In this document: positions 26,505 to 36,025 of the stretch, one piece after another
Layout of the letters: every line of letters begins with the position of its first letter
How positions within the stretch are numbered: position 1 is the stretch's first letter
Source of the DNA: Bacillus thuringiensis
GTDB taxonomy: Bacteria; Bacillota; Bacilli; Bacillales; Bacillaceae_G
Length of the DNA: 64,000 nucleotides
Direction of reading: 5' to 3'
NCBI RefSeq assembly: GCF_022095615.2
Contig: NZ_CP155559.1
Coordinates: 2,477,501 to 2,541,500, forward strand
Program-made: the position numbers and the translations under genes
The notes under the pieces: generated by a model
Database searches by the model: none
What the model was told of the DNA's origin: nothing
Seen by the model: only the letters and a program-made list of their open reading frames with translations

Positions 26505-27305
26505 ATGAGTTATAAACAGTTATTAATAGATAATTTTACATATAAAACGTCATATATTGCGCGGGAGTTACATGGAATGCATGTAAAAGAAACGAAGGAC
26601 TATATTGCTATCGACTGTGGTTTACCTGCAGATACGTTTAATATCATTACTTTACTAAACAATGATTTAACGGAAGGCATTGAGAAACTATATAAAGTGG
26701 TAAACAACTATAATCAAAAGAAACTTCCAATGAGTGTTTGGTTTTGGAATGATAGGCATGAGCAGACTATAAAAAGCGAATTAATAAAACTTGGCTTAAA
26801 AGAAGCAGAACAAAATATCGCGATGGTAGCAGACTTAAAAACAATTCATCCAACAATAAACATGCCAGTAGGTTTTACGATACAAATAGCATCTTCGGCA
26901 GGACAAATCAAAAAGTTTGGGGAAACATTAGCTAATCTATTTGGTACATCAGAGGAAGGTAGACATGTACAAGCATTCTACTATCAAACTGCTTCTTTCG
27001 ACTTATGGAATAGTGAAAATATGAAATTGTACATAGGACTTTATAAAGGTGAAGTTGTATCGGTTGGTTCACTCGTATGTACAAAAGAAAGTATTGGTAT
27101 TTATGATATAGCAACTAAAGAAGAAATGAGAGGAAAAGGATTTGGCTCGACTATGTTTAATTACTTACTGCAAGAAGCAAAAGAATTGAAAGTTGCTCAA
27201 TGCGTATTACAGGCTTCACCTGATGGGATTAATATTTATAAAAAGGCTGGTTTCCAATCTGTTGGAAAAATGTCTGTTTATGAAAATCGACATTTAATTG
27301 AATAA
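26505..27305 (+). CDS. GNAT family N-acetyltransferase with an N-terminal extra domain
   Basis: The protein is 266 residues. The second half (about residues 125-266) is a clear GNAT domain with GIYDIATKEEMRGKGFGSTM as the acetyl-CoA loop and a C-terminal NIYKKAGFQSVGKMSVYE. The first 120 residues are not typical GNAT and may be a degenerate duplicate acetyltransferase fold. The substrate is unknown. AAAGGAGC lies upstream of the ATG. No operon partner is seen. Confidence 0.85.
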   Translation: MSYKQLLIDNFTYKTSYIARELHGMHVKETKDYIAIDCGLPADTFNIITLLNNDLTEGIEKLYKVVNNYNQKKLPMSVWFWNDRHEQTIKSELIKLGLKEAEQNIAMVADLKTIHPTINMPVGFTIQIASSAGQIKKFGETLANLFGTSEEGRHVQAFYYQTASFDLWNSENMKLYIGLYKGEVVSVGSLVCTKESIGIYDIATKEEMRGKGFGSTMFNYLLQEAKELKVAQCVLQASPDGINIYKKAGFQSVGKMSVYENRHLIE

Positions 27306-27350
27306 ATCATCCAAATTAAACTACTTTCATGTAGGAGTTAATACATCATT

Positions 27351-28214
27351 ATGAAAAAGATATATATCGTTACAATCATTTGCACTTTTATCGTAATAGG
27401 TACTTTCGTTTTTCATAAAGTAAATGAACTTAAGTACACGAAAGCTATTAATCAATCCAATCATATAAAAAACATTGCACATAGAGGCGCTTCTGCGTAT
27501 GCGCCAGAACATACATTACCAGCTTATACATTAGGACAACAATTAAAAGGAGATTATATAGAAATTGATCTTCAAATGACAAAAGACGGACATTTAGTAG
27601 CTATGCATGATGAAACAGTAAATCGCACTACAAATGGTACGGGGCTAGTTAAGGAACATACATTAGAAGAAATAAAGCAACTAAATGCAGGTTCTTTTTT
27701 CAATGAAAAGCATCCAAATTTAGCAAAGAAAGAATTTGAAGATGTTAACGTTCCAACACTAGAAGAAATTATTGAAACGTTCGGGCATAATGCTAATTAT
27801 TACATTGAAACAAAATCGCCAGATGAATATCCCGGTATGGAAGAAAAGCTATTAGAAATTATAAAGCACTACGAAATAAGTGATAACGTTATTATTCAAT
27901 CATTTAGTGAAGAAAGTCTGCAAAAAATTCATAGTTTAGATGTTAATATACCTCTAGTACAATTACTACCTTACAAAAAGGCAGTTCAATTAACTGAATT
28001 AGAGATAAAAAAGTATAAAACATACTGCATCGGTCTTGGGATGAACTATAAATATATTGATTCAGCTTATGTAAAGAGAATAAAGAAACACGGATTAGAA
28101 GTTCATCCATTTACTGTAGATAATGAAAAAGATATGAAAAAGTTACTTTTATGGGGCGTTGACGGGATGTTTACGAATTATCCGGATCGTTTACATTCGT
28201 TATTACAATCTTAA
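27351..28214 (+). CDS. Glycerophosphodiester phosphodiesterase, membrane-anchored
   Basis: A 287-residue protein with an N-terminal hydrophobic segment (about residues 4-22, signal anchor or signal peptide) and a GDPD TIM-barrel domain. The domain has NIAHRGAS, APEHTLPAY, EIDLQMTKDGHLVAMHDETVNR (metal and catalytic residues) and TNYPDRL. It hydrolyses glycerophosphodiesters to glycerol-3-phosphate outside the membrane. The ribosome site AGGAG is weakly placed (14 bases before the ATG), so the start is slightly uncertain, but the family N-terminus fits. Confidence 0.92.
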   Translation: MKKIYIVTIICTFIVIGTFVFHKVNELKYTKAINQSNHIKNIAHRGASAYAPEHTLPAYTLGQQLKGDYIEIDLQMTKDGHLVAMHDETVNRTTNGTGLVKEHTLEEIKQLNAGSFFNEKHPNLAKKEFEDVNVPTLEEIIETFGHNANYYIETKSPDEYPGMEEKLLEIIKHYEISDNVIIQSFSEESLQKIHSLDVNIPLVQLLPYKKAVQLTELEIKKYKTYCIGLGMNYKYIDSAYVKRIKKHGLEVHPFTVDNEKDMKKLLLWGVDGMFTNYPDRLHSLLQS

Positions 28215-28217
28215 ACT

Positions 28218-28329
28218 ATAATGGTGTAATTATCACTGAACCAATAAAACAAGTACCCATAAGAATACAAAGATAGTTCGTGATCCAAATGGTAACATCA
28301 TTGAATACATAGAGCCGATATTGAAATGA
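28218..28329 (+). pseudogene. Remnant of a VOC/glyoxalase family gene
   Basis: Directly after the phosphodiesterase stop, one frame reads NGVIITEPIKQVPIR and a second frame reads KIVRDPNGNIIEYIEPILK before a stop at 28327-28329. Together they match the C-terminal metal-binding strand block of VOC-fold proteins (xxDPNGNxIE). The frame changes between them and the N-terminal two thirds are missing, so this is a decayed remnant. Confidence 0.6.
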
Positions 28330-28335
28330 AATCCG

Positions 28336-28375
28336 AAAAAGAATCCAATATTTTTATTGGATTCTTTTTATTTAG
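28336..28375. terminator. Bidirectional terminator
   Basis: A perfect 15-bp stem (AAAAAGAATCCAATA/TATTGGATTCTTTTT) around a TTTT loop, with A and T runs on both sides. Confidence 0.9.
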
Positions 28376-28485
28376 CTCTAAGTGACTAACTTAAAGCAAT
28401 TCGATTTTGAATTTATTAATAAAATATTACATTGAGTATGATTTTTCGTAATAATCATCAGAAAGTAACCAAATTGTAATGAATT

Positions 28486-28947
28486 TTAACTACGCTTTTT
28501 ATATTTTTTTGATACACTGGCTACGAGAGGAATACCGATTAATGTAGGCAAAAACCAAAACCATATAGGTGGCAGTAAATTAATTAAGGGGATATGAATA
28601 CCGACGTTTACTAAAAGTGCGGTTACCGCACCTATATAAGAACCTAACATACCTCTAATATGATGATGGAGCCAATTTTTCCAACGTTTTTTTCGTGCCA
28701 GGTAGCCATAAATCGCAAATGCATAAGATAAAATTGCTACATAAAATAAATATGCGATTTTATCCCAGTTAATAATGGATAATATAATTGCAGTAAGGGT
28801 GATCACAACATAGGATGCATGATATATTTCGCCCCATTCCGTATGTTTTCCTTTCTTTTTTTGAGCAATCATTGCTACAATACCGGTGATTAAGCATATT
28901 GTTCCAAATAATATGTGGATGGTTAAAAGAACGTTGAAAATGCTCAT
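28486..28947 (-). CDS. DUF2306 family membrane protein
   Basis: A 153-residue membrane protein with four helices (about residues 5-27, 45-63, 66-85, 105-128 and 135-148). The family features LLTIHILFGTI, KKGKHTEWGEIYH and RGMLGSYIGAVTALLVN are clear. DUF2306 proteins are predicted membrane proteins without a firmly known role. AAGGAGG precedes the ATG. Confidence 0.78.
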   Translation of the reverse strand: MSIFNVLLTIHILFGTICLITGIVAMIAQKKKGKHTEWGEIYHASYVVITLTAIILSIINWDKIAYLFYVAILSYAFAIYGYLARKKRWKNWLHHHIRGMLGSYIGAVTALLVNVGIHIPLINLLPPIWFWFLPTLIGIPLVASVSKKYKKRS

Positions 28948-29121
28948 AATAATTCCTCCTTTTTTATTTTTATAGTATTGCAGTATAGGAGAAAAGTTGA
29001 AACATATTGTTTATTCGCCTTAATATATTGAATTAAAGGTATTTCTAGAACAAATTTAAACGGACAAATTTTTCTTGAATTTTGTGAGTCACGTATTACG
29101 TGAAATGAAGGAGAGACTACC

Positions 29122-29652
29122 ATGTTTACATCTATTACATATTTACAATCTGGGAATGAGAAGCAACAAAAAGTATATGATGTTTTGAATAAACTAAACA
29201 TTATGGAGGATTTAGCTTTGTATAGTCCGGTTCTTTGCGGGACAATTCCTATTAGAATTGATACTCTTCAATCTGACTTAGATATAGTAATGGAAGTACA
29301 TAACTTTAATGTTTTTGAACAGGAAATGAGATCTTTATATGGCTCTTATGAAGGATTCAATATAAAAAAGAAAAAAATTAAAAATACCGAAACGATAAAA
29401 GTAAAATTTGAATTTGAAGGTTTTGAATTTGAATTATTTGCTCAGCCTAAGCCAGTACGTAACCAAAATGCATATAGACATATGATCGTAGAGCACATGT
29501 TATTAATGCAGCACCCCCATATAAGGGAAGAAATTCTTCGCTTAAAAGAGAACGGTTTAAAAACAGAACCTGCTTTTGCTCAAGTATTAAATATGGACGG
29601 AGATCCTTATGACGAACTTATTTTGTTAGGGCAGGAAATGAGATTGTGGTAA
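29122..29652 (+). CDS. DUF4269 family protein with a nucleotidyltransferase-like core
   Basis: A 176-residue protein. The segment GTIPIRIDTLQSDLDIV (about residues 40-56) has the Gly and DxD arrangement of a minimal nucleotidyltransferase fold, and the rest (EAGFELELFAQPKPVRNQNAYRHM-like region) follows DUF4269 members. A catalytic role is possible but unproven. The ATG has AAGGAGAG upstream. A bidirectional terminator separates it from the converging MocR regulator. Confidence 0.82.
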   Translation: MFTSITYLQSGNEKQQKVYDVLNKLNIMEDLALYSPVLCGTIPIRIDTLQSDLDIVMEVHNFNVFEQEMRSLYGSYEGFNIKKKKIKNTETIKVKFEFEGFEFELFAQPKPVRNQNAYRHMIVEHMLLMQHPHIREEILRLKENGLKTEPAFAQVLNMDGDPYDELILLGQEMRLW

Positions 29653-29661
29653 ATGCGATAC

Positions 29662-29697
29662 ACAAAAACTCCTCTATAAAAAATGAGGAGTTTTTGT
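29662..29697. terminator. Bidirectional terminator between DUF4269 and MocR genes
   Basis: ACAAAAACTCCTC/GAGGAGTTTTTGT stem with A and T runs in both directions; the end coincides with the last base of the converging MocR gene. Confidence 0.88.
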
Positions 29698-31130
29698 TAT
29701 GTCATTAACTTACGGATTAATTCACTCAACAATTTAACCCCAGTAGTGATTTGTTCTGGAGAAGCATATCCATATGATAATCGAATGTGTCGATCTGATT
29801 CTTCTTCATAAATACGTCCTGGGTTTAAAAGAATTCCTTTTGAAAGTGCCTCTGAAAATAATTTCTTCATCGGAATGCTAGGTACAAGCTTTAGCCATAT
29901 AAAGAATCCGCCGTTAGGAATATCCCAAGTGGCAATATCTGCGCAATACTGATTTAAAGCTTGTATCATGATTTGTCTTCGTTCTTTTAATTGAATTCTT
30001 ACGTTTGCAACATGCTCTTCATAAAAACCTTTATTTATCCATTCAGCAGCAACTCTCTGGGATAACGAACTCGATCCATAGTCTGTTTGCATTTTTATAT
30101 CTGACAATCTATCAATTACAGGTTCTGGTCCAATAATCCATCCAATTCTAAGTCCAGGAGTAAGTGTTTTAGAGAGATTACCAACATATAATACATGTCC
30201 ATGTTTATCTATCGACTTTAAAGGAGCTGGAGGTTGTTTATCAATCCATAACTCGCGGTAAATATCATCTTCAATAATAGGTAACTGTTCCTTTTCACAT
30301 ATTTTTAATATTTCTTTTCTTCGTTCTTGAGACAGTAATATCCCTGTTGGATTTTGAAAACAAGGGATAGAATATAAAATATTTTTCTTTTGACTGTATT
30401 TAATGCGTTTTAATAATTCGTTAGGTAAAATCCCGTGATGATCCATGGATATACCAGATAGATTTATATTTGCTGATTGAAATACATGAAGTGAATATAA
30501 ATAAGAAGGCTGTTCAAGTAAAACGGTTGATTCTCTATGCAATAGACCAATTGATATTAATTGGAGTGCTTGTAATGCACCAGAGACGATTAATATAGAA
30601 CTGGCTGATGTATGTATTCCAAATGATTTTACGTAGTTACTTATTGCTTCACGTAACGGTAAAAAACCTTTTTGTTCTTCGTATCCAAAATACTCTAAAT
30701 CCTCACATACGTTTTTCATAATGGACTGCATAGTTTCTAGTGGGAAAAGTTGAGGCGCAAGTTCACCTTTACTAAGATGGATAAGTTTTTTATTTGCTTC
30801 TGCTTCATTGATTTCTCGTACCATTAATTTGCTTGGTTTATGAATACCAGCCTTTACATACTCACTCCAATCAGGCGGGGGATTCGTCGCTAATAATGAC
30901 CATGTATTATTCGTTACAATTGTTCCTGCTCCAATTTTCCCTTGAATCAATCCATCTGCCATAAGTTCATCTAGCGCAGTTATTACAGTACTTCGATTTA
31001 CATGAAATAATTTGGCTAGCTGCCGTTGACTAGGAATCTTACTTCCAATAGGCCATTCTCCATTTTCAATTTTTTCTTTCATATAGTCTACTATCTGCCG
31101 ATATTTGGGCAGTTTTTTATTCGTTGTCAT
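29697..31130 (-). CDS. MocR-type regulator (GntR HTH fused to class I aminotransferase fold)
   Basis: A 477-residue protein. Residues about 8-75 are a GntR winged helix (YMKEKIENGEWPIGSKIPSQRQ, LFHVNRSTVITALDELMADG). The rest is a PLP-type aminotransferase fold, with the Schiff-base Lys region YVGNLSKTLTPGLRIGWI (about residues 316-333), NPTGI and DDIYREL. MocR proteins sense PLP or amino acids and control an adjacent gene. Here the divergent neighbour is an EamA exporter, and the 151-base gap holds two copies of a 13-bp repeat, so this regulator probably controls it. AGGGAG lies before the ATG. Confidence 0.92.
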   Translation of the reverse strand: MTTNKKLPKYRQIVDYMKEKIENGEWPIGSKIPSQRQLAKLFHVNRSTVITALDELMADGLIQGKIGAGTIVTNNTWSLLATNPPPDWSEYVKAGIHKPSKLMVREINEAEANKKLIHLSKGELAPQLFPLETMQSIMKNVCEDLEYFGYEEQKGFLPLREAISNYVKSFGIHTSASSILIVSGALQALQLISIGLLHRESTVLLEQPSYLYSLHVFQSANINLSGISMDHHGILPNELLKRIKYSQKKNILYSIPCFQNPTGILLSQERRKEILKICEKEQLPIIEDDIYRELWIDKQPPAPLKSIDKHGHVLYVGNLSKTLTPGLRIGWIIGPEPVIDRLSDIKMQTDYGSSSLSQRVAAEWINKGFYEEHVANVRIQLKERRQIMIQALNQYCADIATWDIPNGGFFIWLKLVPSIPMKKLFSEALSKGILLNPGRIYEEESDRHIRLSYGYASPEQITTGVKLLSELIRKLMT

Positions 31131-31162
31131 AAAAAAACTCCCTCGTTCACTTTAAAAATGCC

Positions 31163-31175
31163 AAGTGGTTGGTTT
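31163..31175 (+). promoter_or_regulatory. MocR operator candidate, repeat copy 1
   Basis: AAGTGGTTGGTTT, repeated exactly at 31249-31261 in the same orientation. A shorter related AACTGGTTG lies at 31188-31196. MocR/GabR/PdxR-type regulators typically bind direct repeats in the divergent intergenic region. Confidence 0.6.
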
Positions 31176-31248
31176 TTACGATAAATAACTGGTTGAAGAC
31201 ATTGTATCAACTATTAAATATGATGAAAAGAAATAATTGGTAATTTGA

Positions 31249-31261
31249 AAGTGGTTGGTTT
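31249..31261 (+). promoter_or_regulatory. MocR operator candidate, repeat copy 2
   Basis: Exact copy of the 13-bp repeat at 31163-31175, 86 bases away (about eight helical turns) and just before the EamA gene ribosome site. Confidence 0.6.
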
Positions 31262-31281
31262 ATTAGGGAGGGAGAGATAAC

Positions 31282-32196
31282 ATGCATAATAAAAAATGGG
31301 ATTTACGCATCATATGTGCTCACGCTTTTACGATTCTAATATGGGGAACCGCTTTTCCGGCAATTCGTATGGGGCTCGAATCGTATACACCTGAGCATCT
31401 TACTTTACTACGTTTATTACTTGCTTCATTTATACTTCTGTTGTTTTCTTTTATTTACAAGTTACGGCTACCGGATTTAAAGGATATCCCAGCAATTTTT
31501 ATATTTGGTGCTTTAGGATTTACTTTTTATCATATTGCATTAAACTATGGCGAAAAAACAGTCAATGCTGGATCTGCAAGTTTAATTGTTTCAGTCACAC
31601 CTATAGTAACGGCTATTTTTGCATCTGTTTTTTTGAATGAAAAAATGAAATTAAATGGTTGGATCGGTGGTGTAATTAGTTTTATAGGAATTTCTTTCAT
31701 ATCATTCAGTCAAGGAGATGCTATTCAATTGAATAGTGGAGGATTATTTATATTAGTAGCAGCCGTTTCAGAAAGTCTATTTTTCGTTTTCCAAACTTCT
31801 TACTTAAAAAAGTACGGCTTCTTGCCATTTACCATATATACAATTTTATCTAGTACTGTATGCATGCTTATTTTCTTACCCGGAGTTTATCAAAAAATAC
31901 TAGCAGCTCCTCTTGAAGTTAACTTGAGCGTTATATATTTAGGTGTCTTTCCAACAGTACTCCCGTATATAGCATTGGCCTATATTATATCTCGTGCTGG
32001 TGCTTCTGAAGCAACAAGTTCTCTATATTTAACACCAATAACTGCGTGTTTCATTGCTTGGATATGGTTAGGAGAAGTGCCAACTTTAGTTTCGATAATT
32101 GGCGGAGGAATTACTATACTTGGAATTGTGATTGCTCATATACCAATATTAAGAAAAGAAAAACATAGGAATTTAGCAAATAATCAATCCGTATAA
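31282..32196 (+). CDS. EamA/DMT family exporter
   Basis: A 304-residue permease with ten membrane helices in two EamA repeats. The first repeat starts at about residue 10 (WGTAFPAIRMGL) and the second at about residue 150 (with SLYLTPITACFIAWIWLGEV). This family exports amino acids, cysteine derivatives or related metabolites. The divergent MocR-type regulator and the repeat pair between them suggest induction by an amino acid or PLP-linked metabolite. GGGAGGG lies before the ATG. Confidence 0.9.
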   Translation: MHNKKWDLRIICAHAFTILIWGTAFPAIRMGLESYTPEHLTLLRLLLASFILLLFSFIYKLRLPDLKDIPAIFIFGALGFTFYHIALNYGEKTVNAGSASLIVSVTPIVTAIFASVFLNEKMKLNGWIGGVISFIGISFISFSQGDAIQLNSGGLFILVAAVSESLFFVFQTSYLKKYGFLPFTIYTILSSTVCMLIFLPGVYQKILAAPLEVNLSVIYLGVFPTVLPYIALAYIISRAGASEATSSLYLTPITACFIAWIWLGEVPTLVSIIGGGITILGIVIAHIPILRKEKHRNLANNQSV

Positions 32197-32334
32197 TGTA
32201 ATTCAATAATGATTTTATGATACTTTTTTATATAGTTTCTTTCTTATGTTGATAAATATAATATTTTGTATTTCAGTTAAATATTGTATGTTACATTTTA
32301 TGTAGTAAGCATTTTAAAAGGAGCTGACAACATA

Positions 32335-33694
32335 ATGAATGGAAAAAGAAAAATTTTCACATGTATTTCTATTGTAGGAATCGGACTAGCTAGTTTTTAA
32401 TTCTAGTTTCGCAGCAAGTGTAACGGACAATTCAATACAAAATTCTATTCCTGTAGTTAATCAACAAGTAGCTGCTGCAAAGGAAATGAAACCATTTCCC
32501 CAGCAAGTTAATTATGCAGGTGTTATAAAACCGAATCATGTTACACAGGAAAGTTTAAATGCTTCTGTAAGAAGTTACTACGATAATTGGAAAAAGAAAT
32601 ATTTGAAAAATGATTTATCTTCTTTACCTGGTGGTTATTACGTAAAAGGAGAGATTACAGGTGATGCGGATGGGTTTAAGCCACTTGGAACTTCAGAAGG
32701 TCAAGGGTATGGGATGATAATTACAGTATTAATGGCTGGTTATGATTCGAATGCTCAAAAAATCTATGACGGTTTATTTAAAACAGCAAGAACTTTTAAA
32801 AGCTCTCAAAATCCTAATTTAATGGGATGGGTTGTCGCAGATAGTAAAAAAGCACAAGGTCATTTTGATTCTGCTACTGATGGGGATTTAGATATTGCGT
32901 ATTCTCTTCTTCTTGCTCATAAGCAGTGGGGATCTAATGGAACAGTTAATTATTTGAAAGAAGCACAAGACATGATTACAAAAGGTATTAAAGCTAGTAA
33001 TGTTACAAATAATAACCGACTAAATTTAGGAGATTGGGATTCTAAAAGTTCACTTGATACGAGACCATCTGATTGGATGATGTCACATCTTAGAGCTTTT
33101 TATGAATTTACAGGTGATAAAACTTGGCTTACTGTTATTAATAATTTGTACGATGTTTATACGCAATTTAGTAATAAGTACTCTCCAAATACAGGGCTTA
33201 TTTCAGATTTTGTTGTAAAAAACCCACCACAACCCGCACCTAAAGATTTCTTAGATGAGTCAGAATACACAAATGCATATTATTACAATGCAAGTCGGGT
33301 ACCATTGAGAATTGTAATGGACTATGCGATGTACGGCGAGAAAAGAAGTAAAGTCATTTCTGATAAAGTCTCTTCATGGATTCAAAATAAAACGAATGGA
33401 AATCCTTCAAAAATTGTGGATGGTTATCAATTAAACGGATCCAATATTGGTAGTTATCCAACTGCTGTATTTGTTTCACCGTTTATTGCTGCAAGTATAA
33501 CGAGTAGCAATAATCAAAAGTGGGTAAATAGCGGTTGGGATTGGATGAGGAATAAGAGAGAAAGCTATTTTAGTGATAGTTATAATTTATTAACTATGTT
33601 ATTTATTACAGGAAATTGGTGGAAACCTGTACCTGATGATAAAAAAATACAAAATCAAATAAATGATGCAATTTATGAAGGAAACGATAATTAA
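32335..33694 (+). pseudogene. GH8 chitosanase with frameshifted signal peptide
   Basis: ATG at 32335 (AAAGGAGC upstream) begins a typical signal peptide (MNGKRKIFTCISIVGIGLAS) but reaches TAA at 32398-32400. The mature region continues in another frame from about 32402 (SSFAASVTDNS) to 33694, with the GH8 fold and catalytic Glu in TSEGQGYGM. Restoring two bases near 32398 gives 453 codons and places this Glu at residue 122, as in characterised Bacillus chitosanases. A 402-codon ORF from ATG 32486 remains open, so an unsecreted protein could be made. It should normally hydrolyse chitosan outside the cell. Sequencing error cannot be excluded. Confidence 0.88.
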
Positions 33695-33719
33695 TTAAAT
33701 TTGAGAATGGTTACTTAAG

Positions 33720-33752
33720 AAAGGAATTAGCATACGCTAGTTCCTTTTTAAT
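33720..33752 (+). terminator. Terminator after the chitosanase gene
   Basis: AAGGAATTAGC/GCTAGTTCCTT stem with loop ATAC and one G-U pair, followed by a T run. Confidence 0.8.
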
Positions 33753-33856
33753 GTTTTGTAAAACATTATCCATTCTAAAATTCGCATAGATATACCTGCT
33801 TTTTTCATATACATAGTTATTGATGACTCTATGTTTTTATGAGGGGAGAGTATTTC

Positions 33857-34780
33857 TTGGAAAAAGTATTATTTTTCGGAGACCCAGGTATTGATGACTC
33901 ATTTGCCATTATGTATGGTTTACTGCATCCCGAAATTGAAATTGTAGGTATTGTAACTGGATACGGAAATGTTGAGCATATACATGCTGCACATAATGCA
34001 GCGTATATTTTACAGTTAGCAAATAGACAAGACATTCCTGTCATTAGTGGTGCAACAAAACCACTTACAGAAGAAATTACTACGTACTACCCTGAAATTC
34101 ACGGGGCAGAAGGATTAGGGCCCATCCATGTTCCAGAAAGCGTATTATCTATTCCAATATACAATTTTGGTAGTATCGCTGCGATTCTTGTAAAGTACGG
34201 AAAAGATTTAACGATTGTCGATGTAGGAAGATCTACCTCGTTAGCAATTGCTTTTAATTTATGGAGTGACTTAATGCTAAATGTAAAAGGAATCTATTTC
34301 ATGGGTGGCGTCTTTTTAGAAGTAGGAAATGTAACACCATTAGCGGAGGCAAACGTGTATGGAGATCCGATAGCAAGTAAAATTGTTTTCCATCAAGCAA
34401 AGAATTTATTAATATTCCCTTTAAATGTAACAAACAAAGCTGTGTTAACACCAAATGTATTTAACTATATTCAAGCTAATACAAAGAATCCATTTCATAT
34501 GATAATGAAACCCATGTATGATTACTATCTATCCGCATACCAAAAGCTTAATCCATCTATCGAAGGACCTTTGCTACATGATGTGGTTGCAATAAGTGGA
34601 TTAGTAAATCCAAGTTTTTTTGAATTTGTGCATCGTACAGTGAATGTAGATACATACGGAGATACGAAAGGACAAACATTTGCTGATTTTCGCCCTAACT
34701 CTAAATCTGAAGGAGCCCGTATAGCTTTAGAAATAGATGCAGAAAAATTCATTCAAGATTTTATAAAAATTATGTTATAA
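33857..34780 (+). CDS. Inosine/uridine-preferring nucleoside hydrolase family protein
   Basis: A 307-residue protein with the metal-binding N-terminus FGDPGIDDSFAI (about residues 7-18; the usual DTDPGIDD has Gly for Asp/Thr here), YFMGGVF, and LHDVVAISGLVNP near residue 240 with the conserved His-Asp. The enzyme hydrolyses the N-glycosidic bond of ribonucleosides in the cytoplasm. TTG at 33857 is chosen because GAGGGGAGAG is 7 bases upstream; the in-frame ATG at 33839 is part of that region and has no ribosome site of its own. Confidence 0.88.
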   Translation: MEKVLFFGDPGIDDSFAIMYGLLHPEIEIVGIVTGYGNVEHIHAAHNAAYILQLANRQDIPVISGATKPLTEEITTYYPEIHGAEGLGPIHVPESVLSIPIYNFGSIAAILVKYGKDLTIVDVGRSTSLAIAFNLWSDLMLNVKGIYFMGGVFLEVGNVTPLAEANVYGDPIASKIVFHQAKNLLIFPLNVTNKAVLTPNVFNYIQANTKNPFHMIMKPMYDYYLSAYQKLNPSIEGPLLHDVVAISGLVNPSFFEFVHRTVNVDTYGDTKGQTFADFRPNSKSEGARIALEIDAEKFIQDFIKIML

Positions 34781-34856
34781 GTTGCTTTCGAAAAAGGGAA
34801 TTATTTCAATGCGTTGAATATAAAAATACATCCTCTAGATAAGGGAGCTTACAATA

Positions 34857-35315
34857 TTGAATGTCCAGTTAAAGGTTGTTACGAGAGACAATTGGGAAGA
34901 TGCATTAAAGTTACAAGTTAAAGAAGATCAAAGAAAATTTGTCCCCGCTGTAGCAGTTTCACTTGCTAAAGTATATATAAAACCAGATGGTGACAATGTA
35001 GAGTACATACCATTTGCTATATACGATGGTGAGCTTATGGTTGGTTTTGTTATGCATGCTGTTGTAATAGAGACATCGGATATGTATTGGATTAACGGAT
35101 TTATTATTGATCAATCGCAGCAAGGTAATGGTTATGGAAAAGCAGCATTACAAGAAAGTATTGATATAATAAAAAATACTTTTAAATCGTGTAAAGAAAT
35201 AAGATTAACCGTACATAAAGATAATCTCTCTGCAAAGAAATTATATGAACGATATGGTTTCCAATCATTAGGACAGGAGTATGATGGTGAGCAAGTGTAT
35301 CGTTTATTTGTTTAA
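34857..35315 (+). CDS. GNAT acetyltransferase, BltD/spermidine acetyltransferase-like
   Basis: A 152-residue acetyltransferase of the polyamine type: EYIPFAIYDGELMVGFVMHAV, then WINGFIIDQSQQGNGYGKAAL (acetyl-CoA loop) and NLSAKKLYERYGF. Length and layout match BltD-like enzymes of Bacillus, but the exact substrate is unproven. The start is TTG at 34857 with AAGGGAGC 8 bases upstream. It is followed by a Nudix gene in the same direction. Confidence 0.85.
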   Translation: MNVQLKVVTRDNWEDALKLQVKEDQRKFVPAVAVSLAKVYIKPDGDNVEYIPFAIYDGELMVGFVMHAVVIETSDMYWINGFIIDQSQQGNGYGKAALQESIDIIKNTFKSCKEIRLTVHKDNLSAKKLYERYGFQSLGQEYDGEQVYRLFV

Positions 35316-35379
35316 CTATTATGAAGTATAGGCGTGAAATTTGAACAAGTATAGATTGAATGACTAGGAGGAATATCAA

Positions 35380-35826
35380 TTGAAAAGTAAATTCCACCAT
35401 ATTGTACGAGCAGTCGTGATAAAAGATGAAAAAGTATTAGTCGCTGAATATATTGGCCATCATTATTTCTTGCCAGGGGGGCATGTTGAAATTGGTGAAT
35501 CAGCAGAGAATGCATTAATACGAGAACTAAAAGAAGAACTTGGAGTAAACTGCAGTATAAAACGATTTTTAGGAGTTATAGAAAATCAGTGGCAAGACCG
35601 AGAAGTTCTTCATTATGAAATCAATCACATTTTTGAAGTAGATTCGCAGGAGTTACATATTGATTTCATACCAAAATCTAAAGAATCTCATTTAGCGTTT
35701 CATTGGATAGATTACAATCAAGAAGTTTTAAATACGTATAAAATTATGCCAGTGCCTTCAGTTAAAGAATTACTAGAAAGAAAATTAAGTGAAGAACTAG
35801 TAAACTGTTGGATTAGCAATTTTTAA
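35380..35826 (+). CDS. Nudix hydrolase
   Basis: A 148-residue protein with a complete Nudix box GGHVEIGESAENALIRELKE-EL (about residues 34-56). Substrate could be a nucleoside diphosphate or triphosphate derivative. TTG at 35380 has TAGGAGG 8 bases upstream. One of four Nudix genes in the window. Confidence 0.9.
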   Translation: MKSKFHHIVRAVVIKDEKVLVAEYIGHHYFLPGGHVEIGESAENALIRELKEELGVNCSIKRFLGVIENQWQDREVLHYEINHIFEVDSQELHIDFIPKSKESHLAFHWIDYNQEVLNTYKIMPVPSVKELLERKLSEELVNCWISNF

Positions 35827-36025
35827 ACGCCTCTATCAATTGTAAATACGTCCACCGAAAGGAAAGGAAGAAAATAGGCTAAAAAACAAGGTACATCACC
35901 TAGTGTAAGTTCATATTTTGTTGATGTACGCATTTAGTCTATAGTCTTATTTCTACTTTGTTTGCAAAAATATATAAACTGTAACATTTGGACGGAATTT
36001 ATTTTTATAAATGGAGGGTTTCGTA

